DNA of 41,220 nt from Myxococcales bacterium (GTDB lineage: Bacteria > Myxococcota_A > Polyangia > Polyangiales > Houyiibacteriaceae): positions 1-41,220 of the forward strand of contig JAHELW010000007.1 of the NCBI GenBank assembly GCA_024643985.1. Reading direction: 5' to 3'. Positions 8,736-17,716 of this stretch are shown piece by piece. The translations under genes were made by a program, and so were the position numbers. Within the stretch, counting starts at the first letter, position 1. Each line of letters opens with the position of its first letter. Below the pieces are notes generated by a model. The model saw only the letters and a list, made by a program, of their open reading frames with translations, was not told the origin of the DNA and did not search any database.

Positions 8736-10307
8736 TCAAGGCAAGATGTTCCGCACGAAATCCGCGTAGCCTTGCCCCGCCTCGGTGTGGAGGTCGAAGG
8801 CCTGGTCGACGCCGTTTTCTTTGAGCGCTCGAATTTCGTCCTCGTGCCGGGCGGTCGCCGTCAGCAGTATCGCCCCGTGCTCTTGCTCGAACTTCCGGAC
8901 TTCCGTCGCGGCAGCCATGCTCGCGGCATGGCTCGGTAGCGCGAGCATCACGATCTTCACCACGCTTCGTTCAGCCCTGCGATCCCAGAAGTCCAAGTCC
9001 GTTGGGTCCCCTGGAATCACGTTCCGTCCTTGGTTCACCTGGCGCTTCACGTGCTCGCGATCGTTGTCCATTCCGAGGAGCCGGTCCCCCAGCTCGTCGC
9101 GGAGCGCATCGTAGGCGGCGGTCCCGACACCCCCCATGCCCACGATCACCACTTCCGCTTTGCCCGTGTCGACCGGCAGCTCCTCGGGGAGCCGCGTTGC
9201 GGTTTGAAAGCGCTTCAGCCGGTCACGATAGCGATCGTAGAGCTCGTTTGCAGCCGCGTTCAGCGGCGACGCGGCGATGAAGGTGACCGCGACGGAGACC
9301 GCGACGATCACGAGCCACTGGTCGCTCAGCCATCCGGCCTTCACGCCGAGCGCTCCGACGATCAAGCCGAACTCGCTGTAGTTGGCAAGTCCCAGCGAGG
9401 CCAGGGACGCCGTTCGAGCGCGAAGGTGAAAGCGCGTGAGAACTCCGAAGTAGAGCGCGACCTTCACCGGGACCAAGCCGACGAGCAGCAGCGCGATGCC
9501 TAGATCGGGGAGATCCGGGATTCCCCGAAGTCCAATCGTCAGGAAGAAGCCGACGAGCATGAGGTCCTTGAACCCCATCATCGAGCTTGCGAGCTCCTTG
9601 GCCTTGGGGTGGTCAGCCACGAGCATCCCCAACAGCAGTGCGCCGAGATCGCCCTTCAGATTGACGGCCTCGAACAGACTGTAGCCCTCGTACGCCATCA
9701 TGAATCCGAGCAAGATCAGCAGCTCGCCGTGCCCGCTCCTCGCCATCAACCACTTCAGAGCTCCGCGTGCCGGGATCAACAGCAGAAGCGCGAGCGCCCA
9801 CGGAGACGGCGGGACACCCTTCGATGCGGCGAGAAACACCACCGCGATCACGTCCTGCATGATCAGCATGCCGATTGCCGTCATGGCGGCAAGGGAGCCC
9901 GATTGGCCTCGCTCGTCGAAGGTCTTCACCGCGAAGACGGTGCTCGAAAAGCTAAGGGCAAATGCGATCAGGGCCGCGGTCGACGCGTCGGTGCCGCGGA
10001 ACGCGCCGAAGTCGAGCAGATGAAAGAATCCGCCGAAGAGGACGACGAAAACCGCCATGTGTATCGTCGTCCCCGCCCAAATCGCGGGTTTCAGCAGTGT
10101 GCGGACCTGCAGCTTCAGTCCGATGGTGAAGAGCAGCAGCGTCACCCCGATGTCGGCGATCCTCTGCAGGCCCTGAGAGGACTCGAACCCGGCTGATTTG
10201 AGCGCGAACCCCGCGATGAGAAAACCCACCAGCGCTGGCAGTCCTACGGCTCGGGCCGCGAGCCCGAGCACGAAGGCTGCTCCCACCATGATCGGAAGGT
10301 CAGCCAC
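8736..10307 (-). CDS. CPA2-family monovalent cation:proton antiporter with C-terminal TrkA-N/RCK-like domain
   Basis: Multi-TM N-terminus with LAARAVGLPALVGFLIAGFALK...FAVKTFDERGQSGSLAAMTAIGMLIMQDVIAVVFLAAS; C-terminal Rossmann AEVVIVGMGGVGTAAYDALRDELGDRLLGMDNDREHV. GTG start at 10307 preferred over the ORF-track start. Confidence 0.85.
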   Translation of the reverse strand: MADLPIMVGAAFVLGLAARAVGLPALVGFLIAGFALKSAGFESSQGLQRIADIGVTLLLFTIGLKLQVRTLLKPAIWAGTTIHMAVFVVLFGGFFHLLDFGAFRGTDASTAALIAFALSFSSTVFAVKTFDERGQSGSLAAMTAIGMLIMQDVIAVVFLAASKGVPPSPWALALLLLIPARGALKWLMARSGHGELLILLGFMMAYEGYSLFEAVNLKGDLGALLLGMLVADHPKAKELASSMMGFKDLMLVGFFLTIGLRGIPDLPDLGIALLLVGLVPVKVALYFGVLTRFHLRARTASLASLGLANYSEFGLIVGALGVKAGWLSDQWLVIVAVSVAVTFIAASPLNAAANELYDRYRDRLKRFQTATRLPEELPVDTGKAEVVIVGMGGVGTAAYDALRDELGDRLLGMDNDREHVKRQVNQGRNVIPGDPTDLDFWDRRAERSVVKIVMLALPSHAASMAAATEVRKFEQEHGAILLTATARHEDEIRALKENGVDQAFDLHTEAGQGYADFVRNILP

Positions 10308-11154
10308 GGCCGTTCTCGTCGTCGTCGTCTTCCGTCGAACGCCATACGACCAGCAGGGCCAGCGACGCCCCCACGATGCAAAGCAAGAGCAGCCACGGAC
10401 TGATGTGCTGGACTCGATCATCGAGCGTGTTGAAGCCCTCGATCCGCACGAGCGCCGTTGGGAGGAGCAGGGGAACCGCGTTCACTCCCGCATGGAGCGC
10501 GATGCTTGCGAGGGTCGATCGCGTTCGGAGGGCGACCGCGCCGAGGACGAAGCCTCCGGTCGTTGCGTAGAGGATTGACGCCGGATGACCGAGATGCGCT
10601 AGCCCGAAGACCACCGAGCTCCACACCAGCGCCCAGACCGTGCCGTGCCGCTGCTCGAGATCCTGCATGAGCCAGCCCCGGAACAGAAGCTCTTCGGTGA
10701 CGGGCGCGACGAGCACGAACGCGAGCAGCGCCGAGACGCCCGCGGACCAGGTCGTCGGATTGACGAGACGCTGCTGGCGAGCGAGCGATTCGAAGCTAAT
10801 CGGCCAGATCTCCTGCGCTAGGTTGCCAATCTCGGCGAGCGGTAGCTGGAGAAACGCGCCGGCTACGAAGCAAAGCGCGGCAATCCCACCGAGCACGGGA
10901 CGCACGTGAACCGACTCGAAAAATCCCTCGGACCGGCCGCGGTGCGGAAACGCGACGACGAAGATCAAGCCCACGCTGGCTGCTTGCACGAGCGCGTAGT
11001 TGAGCGGCGCCTGCGCTGCAGCTCGGATCGCTTCGCTCCAGCTCACCGACGTGGTTCTGAGCTGCAGGAAGCCCGCCAAGCCCATGAACAGATAGTTGAG
11101 CAGTGGGACCGCTAACGCGATCAGCAGGGCTCGAAGGGTTGCTCTCACGGCCAC
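10300..11154 (-). CDS. CPBP-family intramembrane metalloprotease (CAAX protease-like)
   Basis: Motif APVTEELLFRGWLMQDLEQR...SSVVFGLAHLGHPASILYATTGGFVLGAVALRTRSTLASIALHAGVNA. Start is uncertain (GTG at 11154 or 11148 preferred because the longer ORF overlaps the divergent gene). Confidence 0.8.
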   Translation of the reverse strand: MAVRATLRALLIALAVPLLNYLFMGLAGFLQLRTTSVSWSEAIRAAAQAPLNYALVQAASVGLIFVVAFPHRGRSEGFFESVHVRPVLGGIAALCFVAGAFLQLPLAEIGNLAQEIWPISFESLARQQRLVNPTTWSAGVSALLAFVLVAPVTEELLFRGWLMQDLEQRHGTVWALVWSSVVFGLAHLGHPASILYATTGGFVLGAVALRTRSTLASIALHAGVNAVPLLLPTALVRIEGFNTLDDRVQHISPWLLLLCIVGASLALLVVWRSTEDDDDENGRG

Positions 11155-11238
11155 GGGTAGCCTGACAGGCCCTCGGGCTATCGGCCAAGATATGCGCCTG
11201 CCGCTTCCGACCGACCCTGCTATAGCGGCTCTGCAGCA

Positions 11239-13344
11239 ATGAGAGTCCGTTCCCTCTTCATCCTTGGCTTGCTGAGTATCGCCATCGGCTGTGCTCACTC
11301 GAAGACGGCAGCGACCGGCGCGCGGGTCAAGGCGGCCGAGCCGATCGTACAGGCCGAATATCCAGACGCGGAACGGCGCTTCCTGAGGATGTCGCTCGTC
11401 GATCCAGAGCGCCTCGCGCTTCGCGATCGGCTCATCGCAACGGTTCTTTTGCAGGCCCAGAGCCTCGCCGACGTCGGCGACTACGAGGGAGTCGTCTCCG
11501 AGGTCAGCAGGCTGACCGCGTACCTCGCACCCGAAGACTACGCAGCTGGTGTGCTACCCAAACAAATGGAGCCGGTCGCCCACTATCTCGCCAAGCGGAG
11601 CGGCATGCTCGGGGAGGAGGGCGTTGCGCTCGCCTCGAACTTCATGCTCTCGCATCTCACCGGGGACGAAGTCTTCCGGCGGCGCTACGACGACATCGCC
11701 GCGTGGGGCCGCGAGTCTCGCGCGAACCTCGACTCGGTTTCGGAGCAGTATGGCGGTCTGATCTCGGTATGGTCCCTTCACGCCGAGCTGACCCCCGCAC
11801 CCGAGGTTCTCGACATGCTCGCGGGTCTTCACATCGCTGGACGCGATGCGGTGGCGGCGGAGACGAATGAGACTCGCCAACGTCTCGGCATCGGCGGCGA
11901 ACGCCAGCTGCGCCTCGCATCGCTGAACGTCGCCGCGGTCTACCTGACCCATGGCGATCTCGGCTCGGCGATCTCCAAAGTCGAGTCGATGGGCAGAGGC
12001 GGGGAGCTCCAAGTGCGCCTGCTCGATCTGATGCGCGCGGCCAAGGTCGGCGACTCCGGCGGTGCGGCGGCCACTTTCGAGCTCGTCGAGGGCTACCGGG
12101 TCGCGCGCCCCGACGTGGCCAAAGGACTTTGCCGCACGTCCTTGCTTCGATTTCCCGAGGACTACCGCTTCCCGACATGCATGGCCCGCGTCGCGGCAGA
12201 TGCCGAGCGGTTTGCGGATGCAACAGCGTGGTACGTCATCGCGATCGATCTCGCGCCCGACATGATCGAGCTCTATGACGAAGCGCTCGGACAGCTCGAC
12301 GAGTTCATCGAGATCCGATTGAACGATCCTCACCCCGAGCGTTCGAGCGCCCTCGCCCGCGGGGCAGAGACGATTCTCGAGGAGCGTCAAAAGCGCTGGC
12401 CGGACTCGAAGCCGCCGATCGGGCCGGACCGGCTCGAGTTTCTGATCGGAATGCTCGAGATGAACGCTGGGCAGGCAGCCGAGGCGCAGGCGCGGTTCGA
12501 GCGCAGCATCGAAAAGGACGAAAGCCCCGCTGTCCTTCTGCAGCTCGGGATCTTGCTCGAGCGCACCGGCCAGCTCGATTCGGCAGAGTCGCGCTATCGA
12601 CGCGCGCTCGCGCTCACGCCGGAAGACACGCTGCCCGACGAGCTCCGGCGATCCGAAATTCTCGAGCACCTCGGCGACGTCGCGCGCGCCCGCGGCAACA
12701 CCCGGGAGATGACCGCAAGATACAAGAGCGCGCTCCGAGCGTGGACCGAGGCGCGCGATCAGGTCGAGGGTCCGACGGGGGCCCTCGTGGAAATGCGGCG
12801 CGGTATCTTGCTGGACCACTTGGGACGTCACGAAGATGCCGTCGAAGCTTTCGAGACGGCGATGACGCACGCGCCGCAGTGGCGAGACGTCTATGCGAGC
12901 ATCCTCTCGCACCTCGTCTCTTCGGATCCGGATTTCGAGCTCGCCTCCTCGGTTTGGCGGCGGTCGCAGCTCCAGCTCACGCTTCCGCCCGAGTGGAAAG
13001 TGTATTTCACCCTTTGGATTCAGTTCATCGCCGCGCGCGCCGATCGGGCGCCGCTGCAGGAACACTCGGACCTCCTGCGAAGGCTCGGCAAGAGCTCTAG
13101 CTGGTGGGGCAAGCTCGCGAGCTTTGGTGCCGGTGAGCTCGACTACGACACGCTTCTCCGGGTCGCCTCGAGTCTCGGTGAGGAAACCGAGGCGCTCTAC
13201 TACGAGGCGACCCGCCTCTACGTCTCCGGGGACCGAACGGCCGCAGAGGCTCAGTTTCGCCGCGTGCTGGAGACGAACATGGTCAGCTTCTACGAGTTCG
13301 AAATGGCCCGTCGTCTCCTGATGGACCAGTCGAGCGCACCATGA
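11239..13344 (+). CDS. TPR-repeat lipoprotein
   Basis: Signal peptide/lipobox MRVRSLFILGLLSIAIGCAHSK; TPR-like repeats (e.g. AVLLQLGILLERTGQLDSAESRYRRALALTPEDT, GILLDHLGRHEDAVEAFETAMTHAP). Confidence 0.75.
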   Translation: MRVRSLFILGLLSIAIGCAHSKTAATGARVKAAEPIVQAEYPDAERRFLRMSLVDPERLALRDRLIATVLLQAQSLADVGDYEGVVSEVSRLTAYLAPEDYAAGVLPKQMEPVAHYLAKRSGMLGEEGVALASNFMLSHLTGDEVFRRRYDDIAAWGRESRANLDSVSEQYGGLISVWSLHAELTPAPEVLDMLAGLHIAGRDAVAAETNETRQRLGIGGERQLRLASLNVAAVYLTHGDLGSAISKVESMGRGGELQVRLLDLMRAAKVGDSGGAAATFELVEGYRVARPDVAKGLCRTSLLRFPEDYRFPTCMARVAADAERFADATAWYVIAIDLAPDMIELYDEALGQLDEFIEIRLNDPHPERSSALARGAETILEERQKRWPDSKPPIGPDRLEFLIGMLEMNAGQAAEAQARFERSIEKDESPAVLLQLGILLERTGQLDSAESRYRRALALTPEDTLPDELRRSEILEHLGDVARARGNTREMTARYKSALRAWTEARDQVEGPTGALVEMRRGILLDHLGRHEDAVEAFETAMTHAPQWRDVYASILSHLVSSDPDFELASSVWRRSQLQLTLPPEWKVYFTLWIQFIAARADRAPLQEHSDLLRRLGKSSSWWGKLASFGAGELDYDTLLRVASSLGEETEALYYEATRLYVSGDRTAAEAQFRRVLETNMVSFYEFEMARRLLMDQSSAP

Positions 13345-15671
13345 TCGACTTCGAAAAGCTCGGGAAGCTCTACCTCGGAAGGCTCTTCGACAGGGAGAGC
13401 GGCGAGTCGAGCGACGTTCCCGTGCTGTACGACAGTAAGGACCTGACGACCCATGCGGTCTGCGTCGGCATGACGGGGAGCGGCAAGACGGGCCTTTGTC
13501 TCACGCTGCTCGAAGAGGCTGCAATCGATGGAATTCCTGCCTTGTGCATCGACCCCAAGGGCGACCTCGGCAACTTGCTGCTCACGTTTCCGGAGCTTCG
13601 TGCGAGTGATTTCGAGCCCTGGATCGATCCGGCCGAAGCCGAGCGGAAGGGCCGGTCGGTAGACGAGCACGCGGAGGCCGTATCGACGCTTTGGCGCGAG
13701 GGCCTCGCAAAATGGGGCCAGGATGGAGCCCGCATCGCACGGTTTCGAGAGTCCGTGGACATCGGGCTCTACACGCCGGGTAGCTCGGCGGGAAAGAAGC
13801 TTCGGGTCCTCGATTCGTTCGACCCCCCAGCAGACACGGCGGACGCCGACGGCGAGCGCGATCAGATCATGGGCGCGGTGTCGAGCCTGCTCGCGCTCGT
13901 CGGGATCGATCCCGACCCGGTGAACAGCAAAGAGCACATTCTTCTTTCGAACCTGCTTTCTCACGCTTGGTCGCGCGGCGAATCGCTCGAGCTCGGCGAC
14001 CTCGTCCGCGCGATTTCCGACCCGCCCTTCGATCGGGTTGGCGTGATGGATCTCGAGTCCTTCTATTCGGCCTCGGAGCGTCAGAAGCTGGCCATGCGGA
14101 TCAATGGGGTCCTCGCCTCGCCTGGTTTTTCCGCCTGGCTCGAGGGCGAGCCGCTCGACATTCAGCGGCTCCTCTTCACCGCGGACGGGAAGCCGCGCAT
14201 CTCGATTCTATCGATCGCGCATCTCAGCGACGCGGAACGGATGTTCTTCGTGAGCATGCTTCTCAATCGCGTGGTTTCGTGGGTGAGAAAGCAGTCGGGG
14301 ACGTCGAGCCTACGCGCGATTCTCTACATGGATGAGGTCTTTGGCTTTCTGCCACCCGTTTCGGAGCCGCCCTCGAAGACGCCGCTCCTCACGCTCTTGA
14401 AGCAGGCACGCGCCTACGGTCTCGGCGTCGTGCTCGCGACTCAGAACCCGGTCGACATCGACTACAAGGCCCTTTCGAACTGCGGCACCTGGTTTCTCGG
14501 CCGGCTTCAGACCGAACGCGACGTCGCGCGCGTGATCGATGGCCTCGAAGGCGCCGCGTCGGCGGCCGGACATTCGCTCGACCGAGGCGAGATTGAAATT
14601 CTGCTCGCTGGGCTGCGGAGCCGCGTGTTCTTGCTCAACAACGCCCATGAGGACGGCCACGTTCTTTTCCACACGAGATGGGCGCTCTCGTATTTGCGCG
14701 GTCCGCTCACCCGCCAAGAGATCAAGCGCCTGGCTCCCGAGGACGCCTCTGCCGACTCCGCGACCAGGAGTGAGGCTCCGCGGACGCCCCCAGAACCGAA
14801 GGTCAGCAGGCCGGTTCTCCCGGCGGGCATCGAAGAAACCTTCATGGGAACCGGGCCGGGCACCTATCGGCCGCATCTGGTCGCCAAGGTTACCCTGCAC
14901 TACGTGCGCGCATCGCAGGGCCTCGACGCATGGGAAGAGCACGTGGCTCTGGCGCCCCTCGTCGAAGACTCGCCTTGGGAGGCCGCCGAGCTGCTCGACC
15001 CGGAGGACGTCGAGCTACACGACGAGGCGCCGGACGATGCGGACTTCGTCGCACCGCCGGGCCGCTCCGTCGGCAAAGCGCGGTTCCGGAGCTACGGCAA
15101 ACAGCTCCGGACCCACGTGTACCAGAGCCGCCCGAAGTCGCTCTGGCGCTGCAAGGCTCTCAAGCTTCGTTCGAAGCCCGACGAGACCAAGGCGGATTTT
15201 GCCGCGAGAGTCCAGCTCGCTGCGCGCGAGAAGCGCGACGCCGCGATGGAGAAGCTGCGCCAGCGCTTCGAAAAGAAGGTGCAGCGTACGGAGGACAAGA
15301 TCCGCCGAGCCGAGGAGCGCGTTCAGCGGGAAAAGGGACAGTACGATCAACAGAAGCTCCAGACCGGAATCTCCATGGGCGCGACGGTTCTCGGCGCGAT
15401 ATTCGGCCGTGGGGGGATCGGACGTGCCACCACCGCGGCACGCGGAGCAGGCCGGGTCGCTCGGGAGCGGGAGGACGTAGTTCGCGCCGAGGACGACCTT
15501 CGCGAGCTCGAAGAGGCCCGCCGAGCCCTCGAAATCCAAGTGGAGGAGGAGCTGCGCGCGCACCAGTCGGAGCTGCAGAGCGAGGTTGCGGACATCGAGG
15601 AGGTGGTCGTGCGGCCCCGAAAGTCCGATATCGAGGTGACCGAGCTCAGGCTGGCTTGGAAGAAAGACTGA
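13341..15671 (+). CDS. HerA/FtsK-like P-loop ATPase (DUF87/DUF853-like)
   Basis: Walker [30 protein letters not shown], Walker B-like [50 protein letters not shown]-terminal charged coiled coil and Gly-rich segment. ATGA overlap with the upstream TPR gene. Confidence 0.85.
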   Translation: MIDFEKLGKLYLGRLFDRESGESSDVPVLYDSKDLTTHAVCVGMTGSGKTGLCLTLLEEAAIDGIPALCIDPKGDLGNLLLTFPELRASDFEPWIDPAEAERKGRSVDEHAEAVSTLWREGLAKWGQDGARIARFRESVDIGLYTPGSSAGKKLRVLDSFDPPADTADADGERDQIMGAVSSLLALVGIDPDPVNSKEHILLSNLLSHAWSRGESLELGDLVRAISDPPFDRVGVMDLESFYSASERQKLAMRINGVLASPGFSAWLEGEPLDIQRLLFTADGKPRISILSIAHLSDAERMFFVSMLLNRVVSWVRKQSGTSSLRAILYMDEVFGFLPPVSEPPSKTPLLTLLKQARAYGLGVVLATQNPVDIDYKALSNCGTWFLGRLQTERDVARVIDGLEGAASAAGHSLDRGEIEILLAGLRSRVFLLNNAHEDGHVLFHTRWALSYLRGPLTRQEIKRLAPEDASADSATRSEAPRTPPEPKVSRPVLPAGIEETFMGTGPGTYRPHLVAKVTLHYVRASQGLDAWEEHVALAPLVEDSPWEAAELLDPEDVELHDEAPDDADFVAPPGRSVGKARFRSYGKQLRTHVYQSRPKSLWRCKALKLRSKPDETKADFAARVQLAAREKRDAAMEKLRQRFEKKVQRTEDKIRRAEERVQREKGQYDQQKLQTGISMGATVLGAIFGRGGIGRATTAARGAGRVAREREDVVRAEDDLRELEEARRALEIQVEEELRAHQSELQSEVADIEEVVVRPRKSDIEVTELRLAWKKD

Positions 15672-16137
15672 TCGTCTCGAACGCCTCGCGGACCTCCGGG
15701 GGGGCCTCGACGAGCTCGATCAGCACGCCTTCGCCGCCAATCGGTGCCGCTTCGTTCCCTTTCGGGTGGATGAAGCAGACGCGGTGACCCGCGGCGCCGG
15801 TACGAACTCCACCCGGCGTGAACCGCACTCCTCGTTCGCCGAGCCAAGCGACGGCTGTATCGATGTCGTCTACCCACAGTCCGATGTGATTGAGCGGAGG
15901 GGAATCGACGCGCGGCTTCTTCTCCGGGTCGATCGGCTGCATGAGATCGACCTCGACCGTGAATGGGCCTGCGCCCATCGTGACGATGTCCTCGTCGACG
16001 TTTTCTTTTTCGCTCTTGAAGTTGCCGTGCGGCGTCAGGCCGAGCGTATCGACCCACAGGCGCCGGAGCGCGGTCTTGTCGACGGCACCGACGGCGACCT
16101 GCTGGATTCCCAAGATCTTGAAGGGGCGAGTGGTCAT
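15646..16137 (-). CDS. VOC/glyoxalase-fold protein, methylmalonyl-CoA-epimerase-like
   Basis: [29 protein letters not shown]...[65 protein letters not shown]: paired betaalphabetabetabeta VOC pattern. Confidence 0.75.
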   Translation of the reverse strand: MTTRPFKILGIQQVAVGAVDKTALRRLWVDTLGLTPHGNFKSEKENVDEDIVTMGAGPFTVEVDLMQPIDPEKKPRVDSPPLNHIGLWVDDIDTAVAWLGERGVRFTPGGVRTGAAGHRVCFIHPKGNEAAPIGGEGVLIELVEAPPEVREAFETISLSSKPA

Positions 16138-16179
16138 GGTTCCTCTTTCGGGCGCGACAACATACCCCGGTTGCCGGGC

Positions 16180-17169
16180 ATGTCCACATGGGACACTCTC
16201 CGGCCAGTGAAGACCTCACTGACCGGTATCAAGCCCACGCACCTGCCTCATCTCGGCAACTACCTGGGCGCGATTCGGCCCGCGCTTTCGTTGGTCGAGG
16301 AGTACCGGACGCTCTACTTCATCGCCGACTATCATGCGCTGACCTCCGTTCGCGACGCGGACGATTTGCGTGGATACATCCGGGACGTCGCCGCGACTTG
16401 GCTCGCCTGCGGCCTCGATCCCGAGCGGACGCTCCTCTACCGCCAATCGGACGTTCCACAGGTCTTCGAGCTCACGTGGGTGTTGGGCTGCCTCACCGCG
16501 ACCGGGCAGCTCGAGCGCGGCCATGCCTACAAAGACGCACTCGGGCGCGGCGAGGCGCCCAACGCCGGCCTCTTCAACTACCCGCTGCTGATGGCCGCCG
16601 ACATCCTGCTCTACGACACCGACGTCGTCCCGGTCGGCAAGGACCAGAAGCAACATCTCGAGCTCACGCGTGACGCCGCGACGCGATTGAATCACCTCTA
16701 CGGCGACGAAACGCTCGTAGTCCCCGAAGCGCTGATCAGCGAGGCTCCGCTCGTGCCCGGCACGGACGGGGAGAAGATGAGCAAGAGCCGGGGCAACGGA
16801 ATTCCCCTGTTCGCGCCGCCGAAGAAGCTTCGCAAGGTGATCATGAGCATCAAGACCAGCTCCGAGACCCTCGAGGAGCCGAAGCGTGCGGAGGGCTCGA
16901 CCGTCTATGCGCTCTACTCGCTGGTCGCACCCGAGCACGCTCCCGAGATGAAGCAGAAGCTCGAGGCGGGCGGCTACGGTTGGGGTCACGCCAAGGAGGC
17001 GCTCTACGAAGCAGTGGAGGCGGAGATCGGGCCCAAACGCGAGGCCTACCTCGAAATTCGCGCGGACGAGCCCCGTCTCGACGCGCTCCTCCATGCCGGC
17101 GCCAGCAGGGCCGGTGAGATCGCGGAGCGAACGATGCAGCGGGTGCGCGCCGCGGTCGGAATCGAATGA
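16180..17169 (+). CDS. trpS: Tryptophan--tRNA ligase
   Basis: [24 protein letters not shown] (HIGH-like) and [15 protein letters not shown] (KMSKS); [41 protein letters not shown] is diagnostic of TrpRS. Start 16180 (or GTG 16207). Confidence 0.95.
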   Translation: MSTWDTLRPVKTSLTGIKPTHLPHLGNYLGAIRPALSLVEEYRTLYFIADYHALTSVRDADDLRGYIRDVAATWLACGLDPERTLLYRQSDVPQVFELTWVLGCLTATGQLERGHAYKDALGRGEAPNAGLFNYPLLMAADILLYDTDVVPVGKDQKQHLELTRDAATRLNHLYGDETLVVPEALISEAPLVPGTDGEKMSKSRGNGIPLFAPPKKLRKVIMSIKTSSETLEEPKRAEGSTVYALYSLVAPEHAPEMKQKLEAGGYGWGHAKEALYEAVEAEIGPKREAYLEIRADEPRLDALLHAGASRAGEIAERTMQRVRAAVGIE

Positions 17170-17170
17170 G

Positions 17171-17680
17171 CTAGTAGACGCTGCTCCACTGAGAGTCGTC
17201 GTCGCTGCTCTCAGGGCTCTTCGCGTCGTTTGCAGCCGCTGCGCTCGGCTGACCTTCCGGGATCATCAACAGACCGGGGTGCCCGCTCTCCACCGACTCG
17301 CTCGTGAGGAGAAACGTCTGCTTGTGCTTCTGCCAGGTCTGCCGAATCACGGTGTTCGCAAGCACCATCGTGCTTTGGTCGTACCAGCGAACGGCGACGC
17401 GAGAGAACGCGCCCGCTCCCTCCTCGTCCGTTTCAGGGTTCATCCCGAGGACCTCGGTATCGGCGATTTGAATGTCGCGTCCCCAGCGAACGTGCGATGC
17501 CTGGAACTGCGGTCGGAATCCAGGCGCCACGTAACCGCTTGCGACGTCCATGCGCCCCCACCGTGCGCCCTCGTTGAGCTCGATGACCGCGTCGCGCATA
17601 CGCGTCTCCGGGCTCAGGTTTTGCAGCAAGCACCCGGAGAGCCCGAGCAGCACCACTGCGCCCCAGAATCGTCTGGCCAT
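17171..17680 (-). CDS. Putative lipoprotein, unknown function
   Basis: MARRFWGAVVLLGLSGCLLQNLSPETRMRDAVIELNEGARWGRMD...; lipobox LSGC. Confidence 0.7.
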   Translation of the reverse strand: MARRFWGAVVLLGLSGCLLQNLSPETRMRDAVIELNEGARWGRMDVASGYVAPGFRPQFQASHVRWGRDIQIADTEVLGMNPETDEEGAGAFSRVAVRWYDQSTMVLANTVIRQTWQKHKQTFLLTSESVESGHPGLLMIPEGQPSAAAANDAKSPESSDDDSQWSSVY

Positions 17681-17716
17681 GGGGCGACGCTAGGCACGCC
17701 CCGGCTCGATGGGCAA

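Noticed and set aside
11554-13065. 503-aa minus-strand ORF opposite the TPR lipoprotein
   Set aside because: Antisense shadow in GC-rich coding DNA; His/Arg/Glu-rich with no domain signature.
13341-15671. HerA-like ATPase as part of a HerA-Sir2/DUF4297 or HerA-NurA defence/repair system
   Set aside because: No adjacent Sir2, DUF4297 or NurA-like nuclease gene; neighbours are a TPR lipoprotein and a VOC protein.
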